64,000 nucleotides of DNA from assembly GCA_029202485.1 (NCBI GenBank), contig CP119313.1, positions 5,208,001-5,272,000 of the forward strand, read 5' to 3'. The translations under genes were made by a program, and so were the position numbers. Shown one piece after another: positions 1 to 8,550 of this stretch; within the stretch, counting starts at the first letter, position 1, and every line of letters starts with the position of its first letter. The notes below the pieces were generated by a model. The model saw only the letters and a program-made list of their open reading frames with translations. It had not been told where the DNA came from and did not search any database. The DNA comes from Candidatus Pedobacter colombiensis. Its GTDB lineage: Bacteria; Bacteroidota; Bacteroidia; Sphingobacteriales; Sphingobacteriaceae.

Positions 1-343
1 GGATGCAAATGGGAACAGTGTTGTAAATACAACCTATACCTATAATAAAGAGGACTATTTTGGAAACACGATTCCTGGTGTAAATATTATTGATGCATCT
101 TATGTTAAGGTACGTTCGGCCACACTTTCTTATCAATTTAGTAAGGATCAGTTACGGGGTACACCGTTTGGCGTGCTAGTTATTGGGTTGTATGGTAATA
201 ACTTGTTCCTGTGGGCTGCAAAAGAAAATAAATATGCTGATCCAGAGGTAAACTCTGCAGGATCAACAAATCTTCAAGGATTTGATTTTACTGCCCAGCC
301 AGCTGTTCGTAATTATGGTATCAACCTAAAAGTTTCATTTTAA
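1..343 (+). CDS. SusC/RagA-type TonB-dependent outer-membrane receptor, C-terminal fragment
   Basis: This open frame enters from the left edge and stops at TAA 341-343. The visible 113 residues show the last strands of a SusC-family beta-barrel: an 'IIDASYVKVRSATLSYQF' stretch, an NLFLWAAKENKYADPEVN-like segment, and a terminal 'YGINLKVSF' ending in aromatic Phe, as expected of an outer-membrane barrel. The SusD-type lipoprotein gene starts 13 nt downstream, so the two form a classic SusC/SusD pair. The N-terminus, plug and signal peptide lie outside the window. Substrate cannot be told. Confidence 0.9.
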   Translation, partial: DANGNSVVNTTYTYNKEDYFGNTIPGVNIIDASYVKVRSATLSYQFSKDQLRGTPFGVLVIGLYGNNLFLWAAKENKYADPEVNSAGSTNLQGFDFTAQPAVRNYGINLKVSF

Positions 344-356
344 TAACAACCTTATT

Positions 357-1856
357 ATGCAAAGTAAATATATATTTAATCCAAGGAAGTTGTTACTTCT
401 GGTTCTTATTGGCGCTGTTGGATTTACGGGCTGTAAGAAATTTTTAGACATCAACCAAAACCCTAATAACCCTGATACTGCAGATCCTACGTTGCTTTTA
501 CCTACGGTAGAGGCTGCTGTGAGTCAGATTGTTGGAAATGGTTATCAGGTGTTTGGTGGAATATGGAGTCAATACTGGACTCAAAGTCCAACGGCATCTC
601 AATATAGAACGATTGATCAGTACAATTTGGCGAATACGGCCTTTGATCGTAATTGGCTTACACTTTATCGTAGTGCATTGATCAATGCCCAGATTATCAT
701 TAACAACAATACAGTTGCTGGGGTGGAGTATACCAAAGGGATTGCGTATATTTTAAAAGCCTATGCTACTCAGTTAACAACTGATGGATTTGGTGACATT
801 CCATTGGGTCAGGCTTTACAAGGAGCTACTTTTATTAGTCCACAATATCAAAGTCAGCAATCTGTATATGACAGTATATTTGTGTTTATAGATAAAGGTG
901 TTGGATTGCTTAAGACCCCAACAGCTACTAACCCAGGCGCACAAGACATGATATTTCAGGGAGGGCTTGCACAATGGATCGCCTTTGCTAATACCCTAAA
1001 ACTTAGAGCTTATTTAAGAATTGCTTACATAGATCCTGCAAAAGCTCAAGCGGGTATTCAGGCTTTGTATGCAACAAATCCTACTTTTGTTACTGCGGAT
1101 GCGACAATAAAGTATACTACTATTGGAGGAAATGAGAATCCATTGTATAATGAGATGGTTGCTTTGAACAGGGTTCAGAATCTTGTGGCTAGTAAAACTG
1201 TTGTCAGTGCTTTTATTCGTAACGCGGATGTCCGGAGATTCAAGTTTTACGATTTGTTGAAGGATTCTACTGAAATTACTTCAATTCCTCAAGGAAATTA
1301 TCTAAACTCACCCATTAAGCTGGTTTCTCCTCCCTCGGCTTTGGTTGGAGGTAATTCAACAAACACTTCATCTGCCACTGCTCCCGTTAAATTAATCTCC
1401 GCTACTGAAAGCTTATTTTTACAGGCAGAGGCTGTTGCAAGAGGTTGGGCTCCTAATGGAGGGGATTTAGAAACGCTTATAAAGAATGGTGTAAATGCTA
1501 GCTTTGTGGCAACAGGTTTGGCTATTGCAGATGGCACTAATTACTACGCGGCTGCTCCGGATGGTCATACTGCTTTTGTTGCAGCTACAACTGTAGAGGC
1601 TAAAGTTCAAGTTATTATTACCCAGAAATACTATGCGATGTGTGGCTTTCAAGGCTTTGAGGCCTGGAGCGAGTGGAGAAGAACAGGTTATCCTACGTTC
1701 TTCGTAAAGTCTATTGCATCTCTTCTTGGTGGTTTAAAAGCTCCGCTTCGCTTTTTATATCCAAATACAGAGTTGACTACGAATGCTAATTATCCAGGTA
1801 CACAACCGCTTTCGGTTAATGTGTGGTGGGGAAAAAATTTACAATTCACTCAATAA
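357..1856 (+). CDS. SusD/RagB family nutrient-binding outer-membrane lipoprotein
   Basis: The 499-residue product has a lipoprotein signal peptide with the lipobox ending F-T-G-C at Cys26, followed by KKFLDINQNPNNPD, the standard start of SusD-like proteins. The rest is the alpha-helical TPR-containing SusD fold; a conserved 'GFEAWSEWRRTGYP' segment near the C-terminus is typical of the SusD-like_2 group. It would sit as the lid on the SusC porin encoded just upstream and capture an oligosaccharide or peptide at the cell surface. No degradative enzyme, sigma factor or anti-sigma factor is adjacent, so the ligand remains unknown. A hairpin terminator follows the stop. Confidence 0.93.
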   Translation: MQSKYIFNPRKLLLLVLIGAVGFTGCKKFLDINQNPNNPDTADPTLLLPTVEAAVSQIVGNGYQVFGGIWSQYWTQSPTASQYRTIDQYNLANTAFDRNWLTLYRSALINAQIIINNNTVAGVEYTKGIAYILKAYATQLTTDGFGDIPLGQALQGATFISPQYQSQQSVYDSIFVFIDKGVGLLKTPTATNPGAQDMIFQGGLAQWIAFANTLKLRAYLRIAYIDPAKAQAGIQALYATNPTFVTADATIKYTTIGGNENPLYNEMVALNRVQNLVASKTVVSAFIRNADVRRFKFYDLLKDSTEITSIPQGNYLNSPIKLVSPPSALVGGNSTNTSSATAPVKLISATESLFLQAEAVARGWAPNGGDLETLIKNGVNASFVATGLAIADGTNYYAAAPDGHTAFVAATTVEAKVQVIITQKYYAMCGFQGFEAWSEWRRTGYPTFFVKSIASLLGGLKAPLRFLYPNTELTTNANYPGTQPLSVNVWWGKNLQFTQ

Positions 1857-1903
1857 TTATATTAGTGAGCATCCTGAAACTAAGTTGATGGATTTATATG
1901 AAG

Positions 1904-1934
1904 TCCCGGTTGTCTAAGCAGCCGGGATTTTTTT
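1904..1934 (+). terminator. Rho-independent terminator after susD-like gene
   Basis: Arms TCCCGG (1904-1909) and CCGGGA (1922-1927) pair, extended inward by weaker pairs, followed by seven T residues. It lies about 50 nt after the SusD stop codon and closes the first SusC/SusD transcription unit. Confidence 0.8.
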
Positions 1935-2347
1935 ATTTTGTGTGATCTCTGGATTTTATACTATGGCTCGAGGAGATTTTTCCATTTTTTGAAAAATAGT
2001 AAGTTGACAAAATCTGGTTTTAGTGAATTGGCTTTAATTATGTAAAATCTAGGGCTTTACTAGTTTTTTTAAAATAAACTACAAAGTGTTGAACAAATTG
2101 ACAACAAGTGTTAAATAATGTTAAAATTTTATTACAATAGTTGTTTTTGGATTTTTACAGAACTAAATTTTGTTTGTTTTTCTTGTGAAGAATAATGTTT
2201 TGTGAAAAGAACTCTCTTCAAAAAATATTGGCAACAGAATATGTCATTTAAATGTCATAAGTGGGTGGCTTGTTCTTGTAAAGCTATGCCAGCATATCGT
2301 ATTTGATATATTTGGCTATTATTAACTAACCTAAATTTTAATTTCTT
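1935..2347. other. AT-rich intergenic region upstream of second SusC gene
   Basis: This 413-base stretch holds no plausible gene. It is very AT-rich with runs of T and A. The part just before the SusC start contains a TATATTTG -7-like box. No inverted repeat suggesting a regulator-binding site stood out. Confidence 0.6.
2307..2314 (+). promoter_or_regulatory. Candidate Bacteroidota -7 promoter box for the second SusC/SusD operon
   Basis: TATATTTG matches the TAnnTTTG consensus of the primary sigma factor in Bacteroidota and lies 33 nt before the SusC start codon. I see no good TTTG -33 element at the usual spacing of about 19, so the call is tentative. Confidence 0.4.
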
Positions 2348-5300
2348 ATGAGAAAACTTTTACAAAGTTTGTTCATTTTGATGTTCGTTGCGGGAGCTGC
2401 GATGGCACAAGATAGAACAGTTACTGGTACGGTTACAGGAAAGGACGACGGACTACCAATCCCGGGAGTTTCTGTAAAAATTGTTGGTACTGCGAATGGT
2501 ACGTCAACAGATGCAAATGGTAAATACGCTCTTAAGGTTGCAGCAGGGCAAGCTTCAATTGAATTTTCTTCTCTTGGCTATTTGCCTGTAATTATTCCTG
2601 TTGCGTCATCCAATGTAGTAAATGTTGTTTTAGGAACCGATACCAGGCAACTGGGTGAAGTTGTTGTTACTGCAATGGGTATTACAAGAACCGCAAAATC
2701 ACTGGGATATTCGGTTACTACAGTCAAGGGTGATGATTTAACCAAAGCAAGAGAAACGAATGTGATTAATTCACTTGCGGGTAAAGTTGCAGGTGTTAGG
2801 GTTACTTCTCAATCTGGTACTGTAGGAGGTTCTGCGAAGATCATCATTCGAGGAGCATCTTCCTTTAACTCTGGAAGTACATCGAATCAGCCAATTTTTG
2901 TGATTGATGGTTTGCCGGTTGACAATGGCGCTCCTCAAGTAAACACAATTCCAACTAGTTCTGTGCCACAAGGTAGTGCTGGTTCTGATTATGGTAACAG
3001 GGCTGGAGATTTAAACTCTGATGATATTGAGTCGGTTACAGTGCTTAAAGGGGCTGCTGCTACTGCTTTATATGGTGCAAGAGCAAAAAATGGTGCCATT
3101 GTTATTACTACAAAAAAGGGGAAAAAGGGTCAGGGTTCGGTTACATTTAACTCTTCGACTCGCTTTGATGATATTTTGAAACTTCCTGATTTTCAGAATG
3201 AGTATGCTCAAGGTAATCAAGGTGTTTATAACGCAAACAATGCGCTAAACAGTCCAAACGTTAATGGTTGGGGACCTAAAATAAGTGAGGTTCAAGATAT
3301 GCAATTCACCAATTATTTAAACCAGAGAGTTACACTTCAGGCGTATCCTGATAATGTTAAGGATTTTTACAATACAGGAAAAACTTATATTAATTCAGTT
3401 GCTTTTGAGGGAGGGGGAGAATCGGGCGATTATCGCTTTGGTTTTACAAACACAACCCAAAATGGAATTATTCCGAACGAACAGCTAAGAAAGAATGTGT
3501 TGAGTCTTAATGCAGGAAGAACGGTTCTACCTGGACTAGATATTCGTACTAATGTGAATTATACGCGTACTGCAGCGGATGGACGTCCAGTTCAAAGTTC
3601 TAATAATCCGAGTGTTTTACAATCTGTAGTTTATGGTTTGCCTAGGACGCTAGATATTGGGGTGTTAAAAAATAATTATGTTGATCCAATTACTGGTCAA
3701 CAGATTACATTAACGGCTGCAAGAAATGGAAATAATCCTTATTGGATCGTAAATAACAATAACTTTTCAAATGTTGTTGACCGTGTTTATGGTAATGGTA
3801 TTGTGACATATAAACCTTTAAGCTGGCTTAGTATTTCTGATAATCTTGGTACTGACTTTTACAATGAGTATAGAAAGGGTGTTACAAGACAAGGAACTAT
3901 CGGCTCTTTAACTGGAGATTTTTATGCGGCTAATATTTATAACAGAATCATAAACAATGATTTCATCATTACAGCAGATCATAAATTGACAGAGGATCTA
4001 AGTTTGAAAGTAATAGCGGGTTATAATGTTTTTGAAAGCTTTTATCGTAGAGATTTGACAGATGCTCAACAATTGACTATTGATGGCTTGTATAACTATG
4101 CAAATGCAGCTAGTGTAGTTACAACGAATACAAGTAATAAAAAACGTATTCAGGGTGTTTATGGAGATGTTGGCTTGTCTTATAAAGATTATTTATTCTT
4201 AAACGTAACAGGAAGAAATGACTGGTCATCTACTTTGCCGGTAAGCAACAGATCTTATTTTTATCCTTCCGTGAGTTCTAGCTTTGTGTTTAGCGAGGTT
4301 GTACCAAAAAGTGATTGGTTTAATTATGGTAAATTGAGAGCAAGTTATGCGAACGTTGGTAGTGATACAGATCCATACCAAGGCGCATATACTTATGCAC
4401 CAATTGCTGCTGCTTTTGCGCAGTATGGTTATGGTTCCACATTCCCTTTTAATGGCGTCTTGGCTTTCAGTAGTCCAGCTACAATTCCTAACTTGACTTT
4501 AAAACCGCAAAATCAGGCTTCATTTGAGGTTGGTACAGAATTAAGGTTTTTAAATAACCGTGTTAATCTAGATTTTACCTATTATAACTCAAAAACTAGC
4601 GATCAAATTGTAAGTCTACCGCTTCCTCAGTCAACAGGGTTTTCTGCAGCGCTTAGAAATGCGGGCTCAGTAAAGAATACAGGAGTAGAGGTAACTTTGG
4701 GATTGGTTCCTTTAAAAACAACTGATTTTACCTGGAATTTGGATATTAACTTTTCAAAGAACAATCAAAAGATCGAATTGCCAAAAGAACTTGCTTCATA
4801 CCCACTGGCGAGTGGTTGGAGTGGATTGTCTATTAAAGCTGAATCAGGTAAATCGTTTGGTATTTACGGAACAGCTTGGTCGAGAGATGCTTCTGGCAAC
4901 CTGATTATTGATCCGGCTACAGGCTTAAGACAAGTTAAAAGTGAACAACGATTGGGTAATATGACCCCTGATTGGTTAGGTGGCATAAGTAATACATTCT
5001 CTTATAAAGGAGCTTCTCTTAGCTTCTTAGTAGATATGAGAAAAGGAGGAGTTATTTTCTCAAACACAGCATCTAGTTTGAGAGTGAATGGATTGGCTAA
5101 AGAAACACTCTTGAATAGAGGAAATATCTTTATTGATAAAGGAGTTAACCCGAATGGAGCTGTAAATACAACGCCAGTAACTAGTATGCAAGAATATTGG
5201 GCTCAGTATGGTACAACTAATACAGAAGCAAATATTTTTGACGCGTCATACGTAAAGTTAAGAGAAGTTAGGTTGTCGTATCAATTGCCATCGAGGTTTC

Positions 5301-5497
5301 TACAAAGAAATGTGAAATTCTTTAAATCTGCAGAGATTGGTATTGAGGGACGTAATTTATGGATAATCCATGATAACGTTCCTCATATTGACCCTGAGGC
5401 TAACTTTTTTGGTTCAGATAGCGTTGCTGAAGGAGTTGAATTTAACTCTGTGCCGTCTACCAGAACAATTGGGTTTAATTTAAGGGTTAAAATTTAA
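2348..5497 (+). CDS. SusC/RagA family TonB-linked outer-membrane receptor
   Basis: The complete 1049-residue receptor has a Sec signal peptide (cut after AMA, residue about 20), a carboxypeptidase-regulatory-like beta-sandwich (about 22-105), a TonB plug domain with the SusC signature LGEVVVTAMGI (about 103-113) and a 'DDIESVTVLKGAAATALYGA' segment (about 218-237), then a large beta-barrel ending in a short hydrophobic strand. It would import a polymer fragment across the outer membrane with energy from TonB-ExbBD. It is followed 11 nt later by its SusD partner. A second, separate pair lies directly upstream, so this is a tandem SusC/SusD locus. Substrate is unknown. Confidence 0.96.
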   Translation: MRKLLQSLFILMFVAGAAMAQDRTVTGTVTGKDDGLPIPGVSVKIVGTANGTSTDANGKYALKVAAGQASIEFSSLGYLPVIIPVASSNVVNVVLGTDTRQLGEVVVTAMGITRTAKSLGYSVTTVKGDDLTKARETNVINSLAGKVAGVRVTSQSGTVGGSAKIIIRGASSFNSGSTSNQPIFVIDGLPVDNGAPQVNTIPTSSVPQGSAGSDYGNRAGDLNSDDIESVTVLKGAAATALYGARAKNGAIVITTKKGKKGQGSVTFNSSTRFDDILKLPDFQNEYAQGNQGVYNANNALNSPNVNGWGPKISEVQDMQFTNYLNQRVTLQAYPDNVKDFYNTGKTYINSVAFEGGGESGDYRFGFTNTTQNGIIPNEQLRKNVLSLNAGRTVLPGLDIRTNVNYTRTAADGRPVQSSNNPSVLQSVVYGLPRTLDIGVLKNNYVDPITGQQITLTAARNGNNPYWIVNNNNFSNVVDRVYGNGIVTYKPLSWLSISDNLGTDFYNEYRKGVTRQGTIGSLTGDFYAANIYNRIINNDFIITADHKLTEDLSLKVIAGYNVFESFYRRDLTDAQQLTIDGLYNYANAASVVTTNTSNKKRIQGVYGDVGLSYKDYLFLNVTGRNDWSSTLPVSNRSYFYPSVSSSFVFSEVVPKSDWFNYGKLRASYANVGSDTDPYQGAYTYAPIAAAFAQYGYGSTFPFNGVLAFSSPATIPNLTLKPQNQASFEVGTELRFLNNRVNLDFTYYNSKTSDQIVSLPLPQSTGFSAALRNAGSVKNTGVEVTLGLVPLKTTDFTWNLDINFSKNNQKIELPKELASYPLASGWSGLSIKAESGKSFGIYGTAWSRDASGNLIIDPATGLRQVKSEQRLGNMTPDWLGGISNTFSYKGASLSFLVDMRKGGVIFSNTASSLRVNGLAKETLLNRGNIFIDKGVNPNGAVNTTPVTSMQEYWAQYGTTNTEANIFDASYVKLREVRLSYQLPSRFLQRNVKFFKSAEIGIEGRNLWIIHDNVPHIDPEANFFGSDSVAEGVEFNSVPSTRTIGFNLRVKI

Positions 5498-5508
5498 TTC
5501 AAAAAAAA

Positions 5509-6999
5509 ATGAGAAAATTTATATATACGTTTAGTGTTATAGCAACATTGTTAACACTATCATCATGCAAAAAGTATTTGGATATTAATAAGAATCCAAA
5601 TGCGGCAACAACTGTAGATCCTAAATTGTTATTTTCTTACGCCTCTGTTGCTTATATCAATTTAAGATCAAGTGGAGATATGTATATTCCTATGGCTTTG
5701 GCTGGGCAGTCAGTTAGTGCCGGTGGAAATAATCCAACAGGATGGTCGGGTGGAGATCCAAGTCCTGATATTTACACTTTTTCTTCTAACTTTTTTAACA
5801 ACAGCTGGGTATCTCTTTATGTTAGGGGAGGCGCAAATTTACAACAAGCGATTAGACTTTCGGAAACTGCGAGTCCAGTAAATAATAATGCAGCTGCTCA
5901 GTGTAAGGTTTTGTTGGCGATGATGGTTTATGATATCACGACTACTTTTGGAGATGTTCCTTACACGGAAGCATGGAATTCTGACATACTTTATCCGCAT
6001 TTTGATCCTCAGAAAACTGTTTTGGAAGGGACACTAACGTTACTTGATAAGGCGTTGGCTCAATTTGATGAGTCAAGTCCATTGAAAATTGGCGCTAATG
6101 CCGATGGATACGATCTTTTTTATAAAGGAGATATTCCTAAATGGAAAAAATTAGCCAAATCATTGAAATTGAGGACGTTGTTGACTATGGTTGATGCTGA
6201 TGAAACAAAAAAAGCGGCTATTGCAGCTTTAATTAACGATGGTACGAGTTTTGTTGGTTCTGCTGCTGATAACTGCCTAATTCCATATCAGGATGTGGCA
6301 GGGAAAAGAAATCCGAAATATGCCATTAGCTTGCAATATAATGGCGGCTTAAATTTCTTTTTTGCGACTAAACCTGTTACGGATATCATGGATCCAGCTA
6401 CAGGTGGGCCGGCGATAAGTGATCCTAGGCTTCCTAAGTTCTTCGATAAGCCTGCGGGACAAACGAAATACATTGGAGTAGTTCCTGGAGCTGATGCATT
6501 TGATGCAATTAATCCAAGAATTGCTGCTTCGTTGCAGTCAGCTGCAGCTCCAGAGGTGATGTATACCTACCAAGAGCAACTATTTAACGAAGCTGAAATA
6601 TACGCTAGGGGACTTGGTGTACCTGTGGATTTAACGACTGCTACGGCTCGTTTTCGCAATGGGGTTGAAGCTTCATGTCTCTATTTTGGGGTTCCTGCAG
6701 CTGCTGCCAAAAGTTATGCAGATCAATTTAATACTGTGTTTGCTAATCAGGCTGTAGCCATCCAAACTATTCATGCTCAACAGTGGGTTGATAAAATGGA
6801 TAGAGGGTTAGATGCCTTTACACAATGGAGAAGGTCTGGTCCAGAAGGTAGTGAAGTACCGGTGTTGACACTCCCTATTGGCGCACCAGCGGGGCCAATC
6901 TTTAGAAGGTTTGAATACCCGATCACTAATGAGCTTTCCAGAAATCCGAATGCTCCGGCAACAATTAAGTATAATGTAAAAATGTGGTTTGATTTATAA
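5509..6999 (+). CDS. SusD/RagB family outer-membrane lipoprotein
   Basis: The 496-residue product carries a lipobox L-S-S-C with Cys20 and the KKYLDINKNPNA start typical of SusD-like proteins. It has the helical SusD-like_2 fold, with a conserved 'DRGLDAFTQWRRSGPEG' segment near the C-terminus. It is the lid lipoprotein of the SusC receptor encoded 11 nt upstream. It shares the gene order and the N-terminal motif with the protein at 357-1856, but the two differ enough that they should bind different ligands (inference). Confidence 0.94.
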   Translation: MRKFIYTFSVIATLLTLSSCKKYLDINKNPNAATTVDPKLLFSYASVAYINLRSSGDMYIPMALAGQSVSAGGNNPTGWSGGDPSPDIYTFSSNFFNNSWVSLYVRGGANLQQAIRLSETASPVNNNAAAQCKVLLAMMVYDITTTFGDVPYTEAWNSDILYPHFDPQKTVLEGTLTLLDKALAQFDESSPLKIGANADGYDLFYKGDIPKWKKLAKSLKLRTLLTMVDADETKKAAIAALINDGTSFVGSAADNCLIPYQDVAGKRNPKYAISLQYNGGLNFFFATKPVTDIMDPATGGPAISDPRLPKFFDKPAGQTKYIGVVPGADAFDAINPRIAASLQSAAAPEVMYTYQEQLFNEAEIYARGLGVPVDLTTATARFRNGVEASCLYFGVPAAAAKSYADQFNTVFANQAVAIQTIHAQQWVDKMDRGLDAFTQWRRSGPEGSEVPVLTLPIGAPAGPIFRRFEYPITNELSRNPNAPATIKYNVKMWFDL

Positions 7000-7006
7000 C
7001 AGAAAC

Positions 7007-7450
7007 ATGAAAAAGATATTAATATTAATGACGATAATGACCGCTTTTTTGTTGCAATCCTGTGACAAAAAAGGTCCGGGGGATAATTACGATTTTAGCA
7101 ATAGTTTGCCTCCATATGTAGCATTAACTGCCACCACCCCTATAACTGTTAAGAAGGGAACTGTGGCTAATGTTTCTTTTCTTGTTAAGACTGCCATCCA
7201 ACAAGCGGTAACCATTACTTATAAAGTGGAGGGTGCAGTTAATTTACCTAGCCAAACGGTGGTTTTGCCGAGGGGAGTTTTAACAACTACGATCGCGGTG
7301 CCAACTGTTGCAGCGGTAATTACTCCTCCTGCTACCTCAACGACAGCAACCTTAACACTTTTATCAGCTGTCAAAGCAGATGGTACAGTTTTAACAATAG
7401 GGTCTAAAAATAATCCGGCCGACCAAAAGGTTTTAATTACCATTAACTAA
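7007..7450 (+). CDS. Small secreted lipoprotein of a SusC/SusD operon
   Basis: I chose the ATG at 7007 because it gives a clean lipoprotein signal peptide (MKKILILM... lipobox L-Q-S-C, Cys19); an upstream start at 6989 would add an unneeded hexapeptide and overlap the SusD gene. The mature part, about 129 residues, is Thr/Val/Pro-rich with alternating beta pattern ('TPITVKKGTVANVSFLVKTA'), resembling a Calx-beta or Ig-like surface domain. It follows the SusD gene by 7 nt and precedes a terminator, so it is the third gene of the operon, probably an auxiliary surface glycan-binding protein. The family is not recognised. Confidence 0.8.
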   Translation: MKKILILMTIMTAFLLQSCDKKGPGDNYDFSNSLPPYVALTATTPITVKKGTVANVSFLVKTAIQQAVTITYKVEGAVNLPSQTVVLPRGVLTTTIAVPTVAAVITPPATSTTATLTLLSAVKADGTVLTIGSKNNPADQKVLITIN

Positions 7451-7479
7451 TAGGCCTAATCACTCGATAAGGGTGCTCG

Positions 7480-7527
7480 ATTTAATAAAGAAGCCGGAAG
7501 ATTTATCTTCCGGCTTCTTTATTAAAT
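7480..7527. terminator. Bidirectional terminator, 22-bp perfect hairpin
   Basis: Bases 7480-7501 are perfectly complementary to 7506-7527, with a TTTA loop. The core arm is AAGCCGGAAGA / TCTTCCGGCTT flanked by A/T tracts on each side, so it can terminate transcription from either direction. It sits between the convergent lipoprotein (ends 7450) and LD-carboxypeptidase (ends 7611) genes. Confidence 0.85.
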
Positions 7528-7610
7528 CCCTTTATATATGTCGGTCTTAGCCCTTTATTTTACTAGTTAATAATAGCTTACTTCAGGGGGCTGAAATTAA
7601 ATACTTTTAC

Positions 7611-8510
7611 TTAAGATTGAGTTAGCGCCACGTTTTGTTGGTTGATGATCAAGTTAATTGATCTTCCAACAACCATCGCTCTGTTGTCATCAATATGACC
7701 TACAGGGAAGTTAAAACATATCGGATAATCATATTCCTTCACAATATCCCATATCACTTGTTCCGGGCTGGCTCCAAAAGGAATAGATTCCGTTGCAATT
7801 TCATTAAAAGCACCGATGATAAGACCCTTTAACCTGGAGAGCTTACCAGTCCGTTTTAGCATACGCATCATTCTGTCGATAGAATATTCATGCTCACCAA
7901 CATCTTCCAGAAACAGGATTTTGTCGGTGTAGTCTATCTCAGAAGCGGATCCCTCTATCATCACCATTAGGGTTAAGTTGCCCCCAACTAAGATACCTTC
8001 AGCAGTTCCCGATCTTCCGGGAAATATGCTTGTATATTCGTATTTAATGTTCTCGCCAAACAAAGCCCTTCTTAAAGACTCTAATGATTCAGGCGTTGCT
8101 GTATCAAATGTATAAGGCATCTGTCCGTGGATGCTTTGAATGTTTAACCGGGCAAATAAATCCGAAAGTAATATCGTGATGTCACTAAATCCTATGACCC
8201 ATTTGGGATTGGTTTTAAATTTATCATAGTTAAGCTCATCAATAATCCGGATGGTACCGTAGCCGCCTCTTCCGGCAATGATGGCCCTGATTTCCGGATC
8301 GTCGAGAAATGTTTGTAAATCTGCAGCTCTTAAGGTGTCATCCCCTGCAAATTGGTTGTGATCAGCGGTAACGGTTTTACCTATTACAACTTGCAAGCCC
8401 CAGCTTTCAAGAATGGTTATGGCAGGGGCAATACTCCCTGGTAATTTCTTTGCCGGACAAACTATTGCAATTTTGTCGCCTTTTTTTAAATATGCTGGCT
8501 GTTTAATCAT
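7611..8510 (-). CDS. LD-carboxypeptidase, peptidase family S66 (LdcA-like)
   Basis: The protein of about 299 residues belongs to the S66 muropeptide LD-carboxypeptidase family, which removes the terminal D-Ala from peptidoglycan tetrapeptides during cell-wall recycling. Motifs seen are AIVCPAKKLPGS near the start, GRGGYG, and VIGFSDIT, whose Ser is the expected nucleophile; GGNLTLM and the later 'ICFNFPVGHIDDN' carry the expected downstream region. No signal peptide is seen, in keeping with a cytoplasmic enzyme. An alternative start lies 8 codons upstream (8534); MIKQPAYLKKGDK fits the family better. The gene diverges from metG. Confidence 0.88.
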   Translation of the reverse strand: MIKQPAYLKKGDKIAIVCPAKKLPGSIAPAITILESWGLQVVIGKTVTADHNQFAGDDTLRAADLQTFLDDPEIRAIIAGRGGYGTIRIIDELNYDKFKTNPKWVIGFSDITILLSDLFARLNIQSIHGQMPYTFDTATPESLESLRRALFGENIKYEYTSIFPGRSGTAEGILVGGNLTLMVMIEGSASEIDYTDKILFLEDVGEHEYSIDRMMRMLKRTGKLSRLKGLIIGAFNEIATESIPFGASPEQVIWDIVKEYDYPICFNFPVGHIDDNRAMVVGRSINLIINQQNVALTQS

Positions 8511-8522
8511 AGGTAAAACACT

Positions 8523-8530
8523 TATCTTTG
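8523..8530 (+). promoter_or_regulatory. -7 promoter box for metG
   Basis: TATCTTTG matches TAnnTTTG exactly and ends 20 nt before the TTG start of metG. A weak -33 candidate, TTTA at 8502-8505, lies 17 nt upstream. The position of this box supports the TTG start at 8551 over longer upstream frames. Confidence 0.6.
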
Positions 8531-8550
8531 ACAAAATAATAAAAATAGTT

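Noticed and set aside
8413..8550. The 46-codon extension at the start of metG
   Set aside because: It overlaps the opposite-strand carboxypeptidase gene and the -7 box; homologues begin near LDNSKIKRY.
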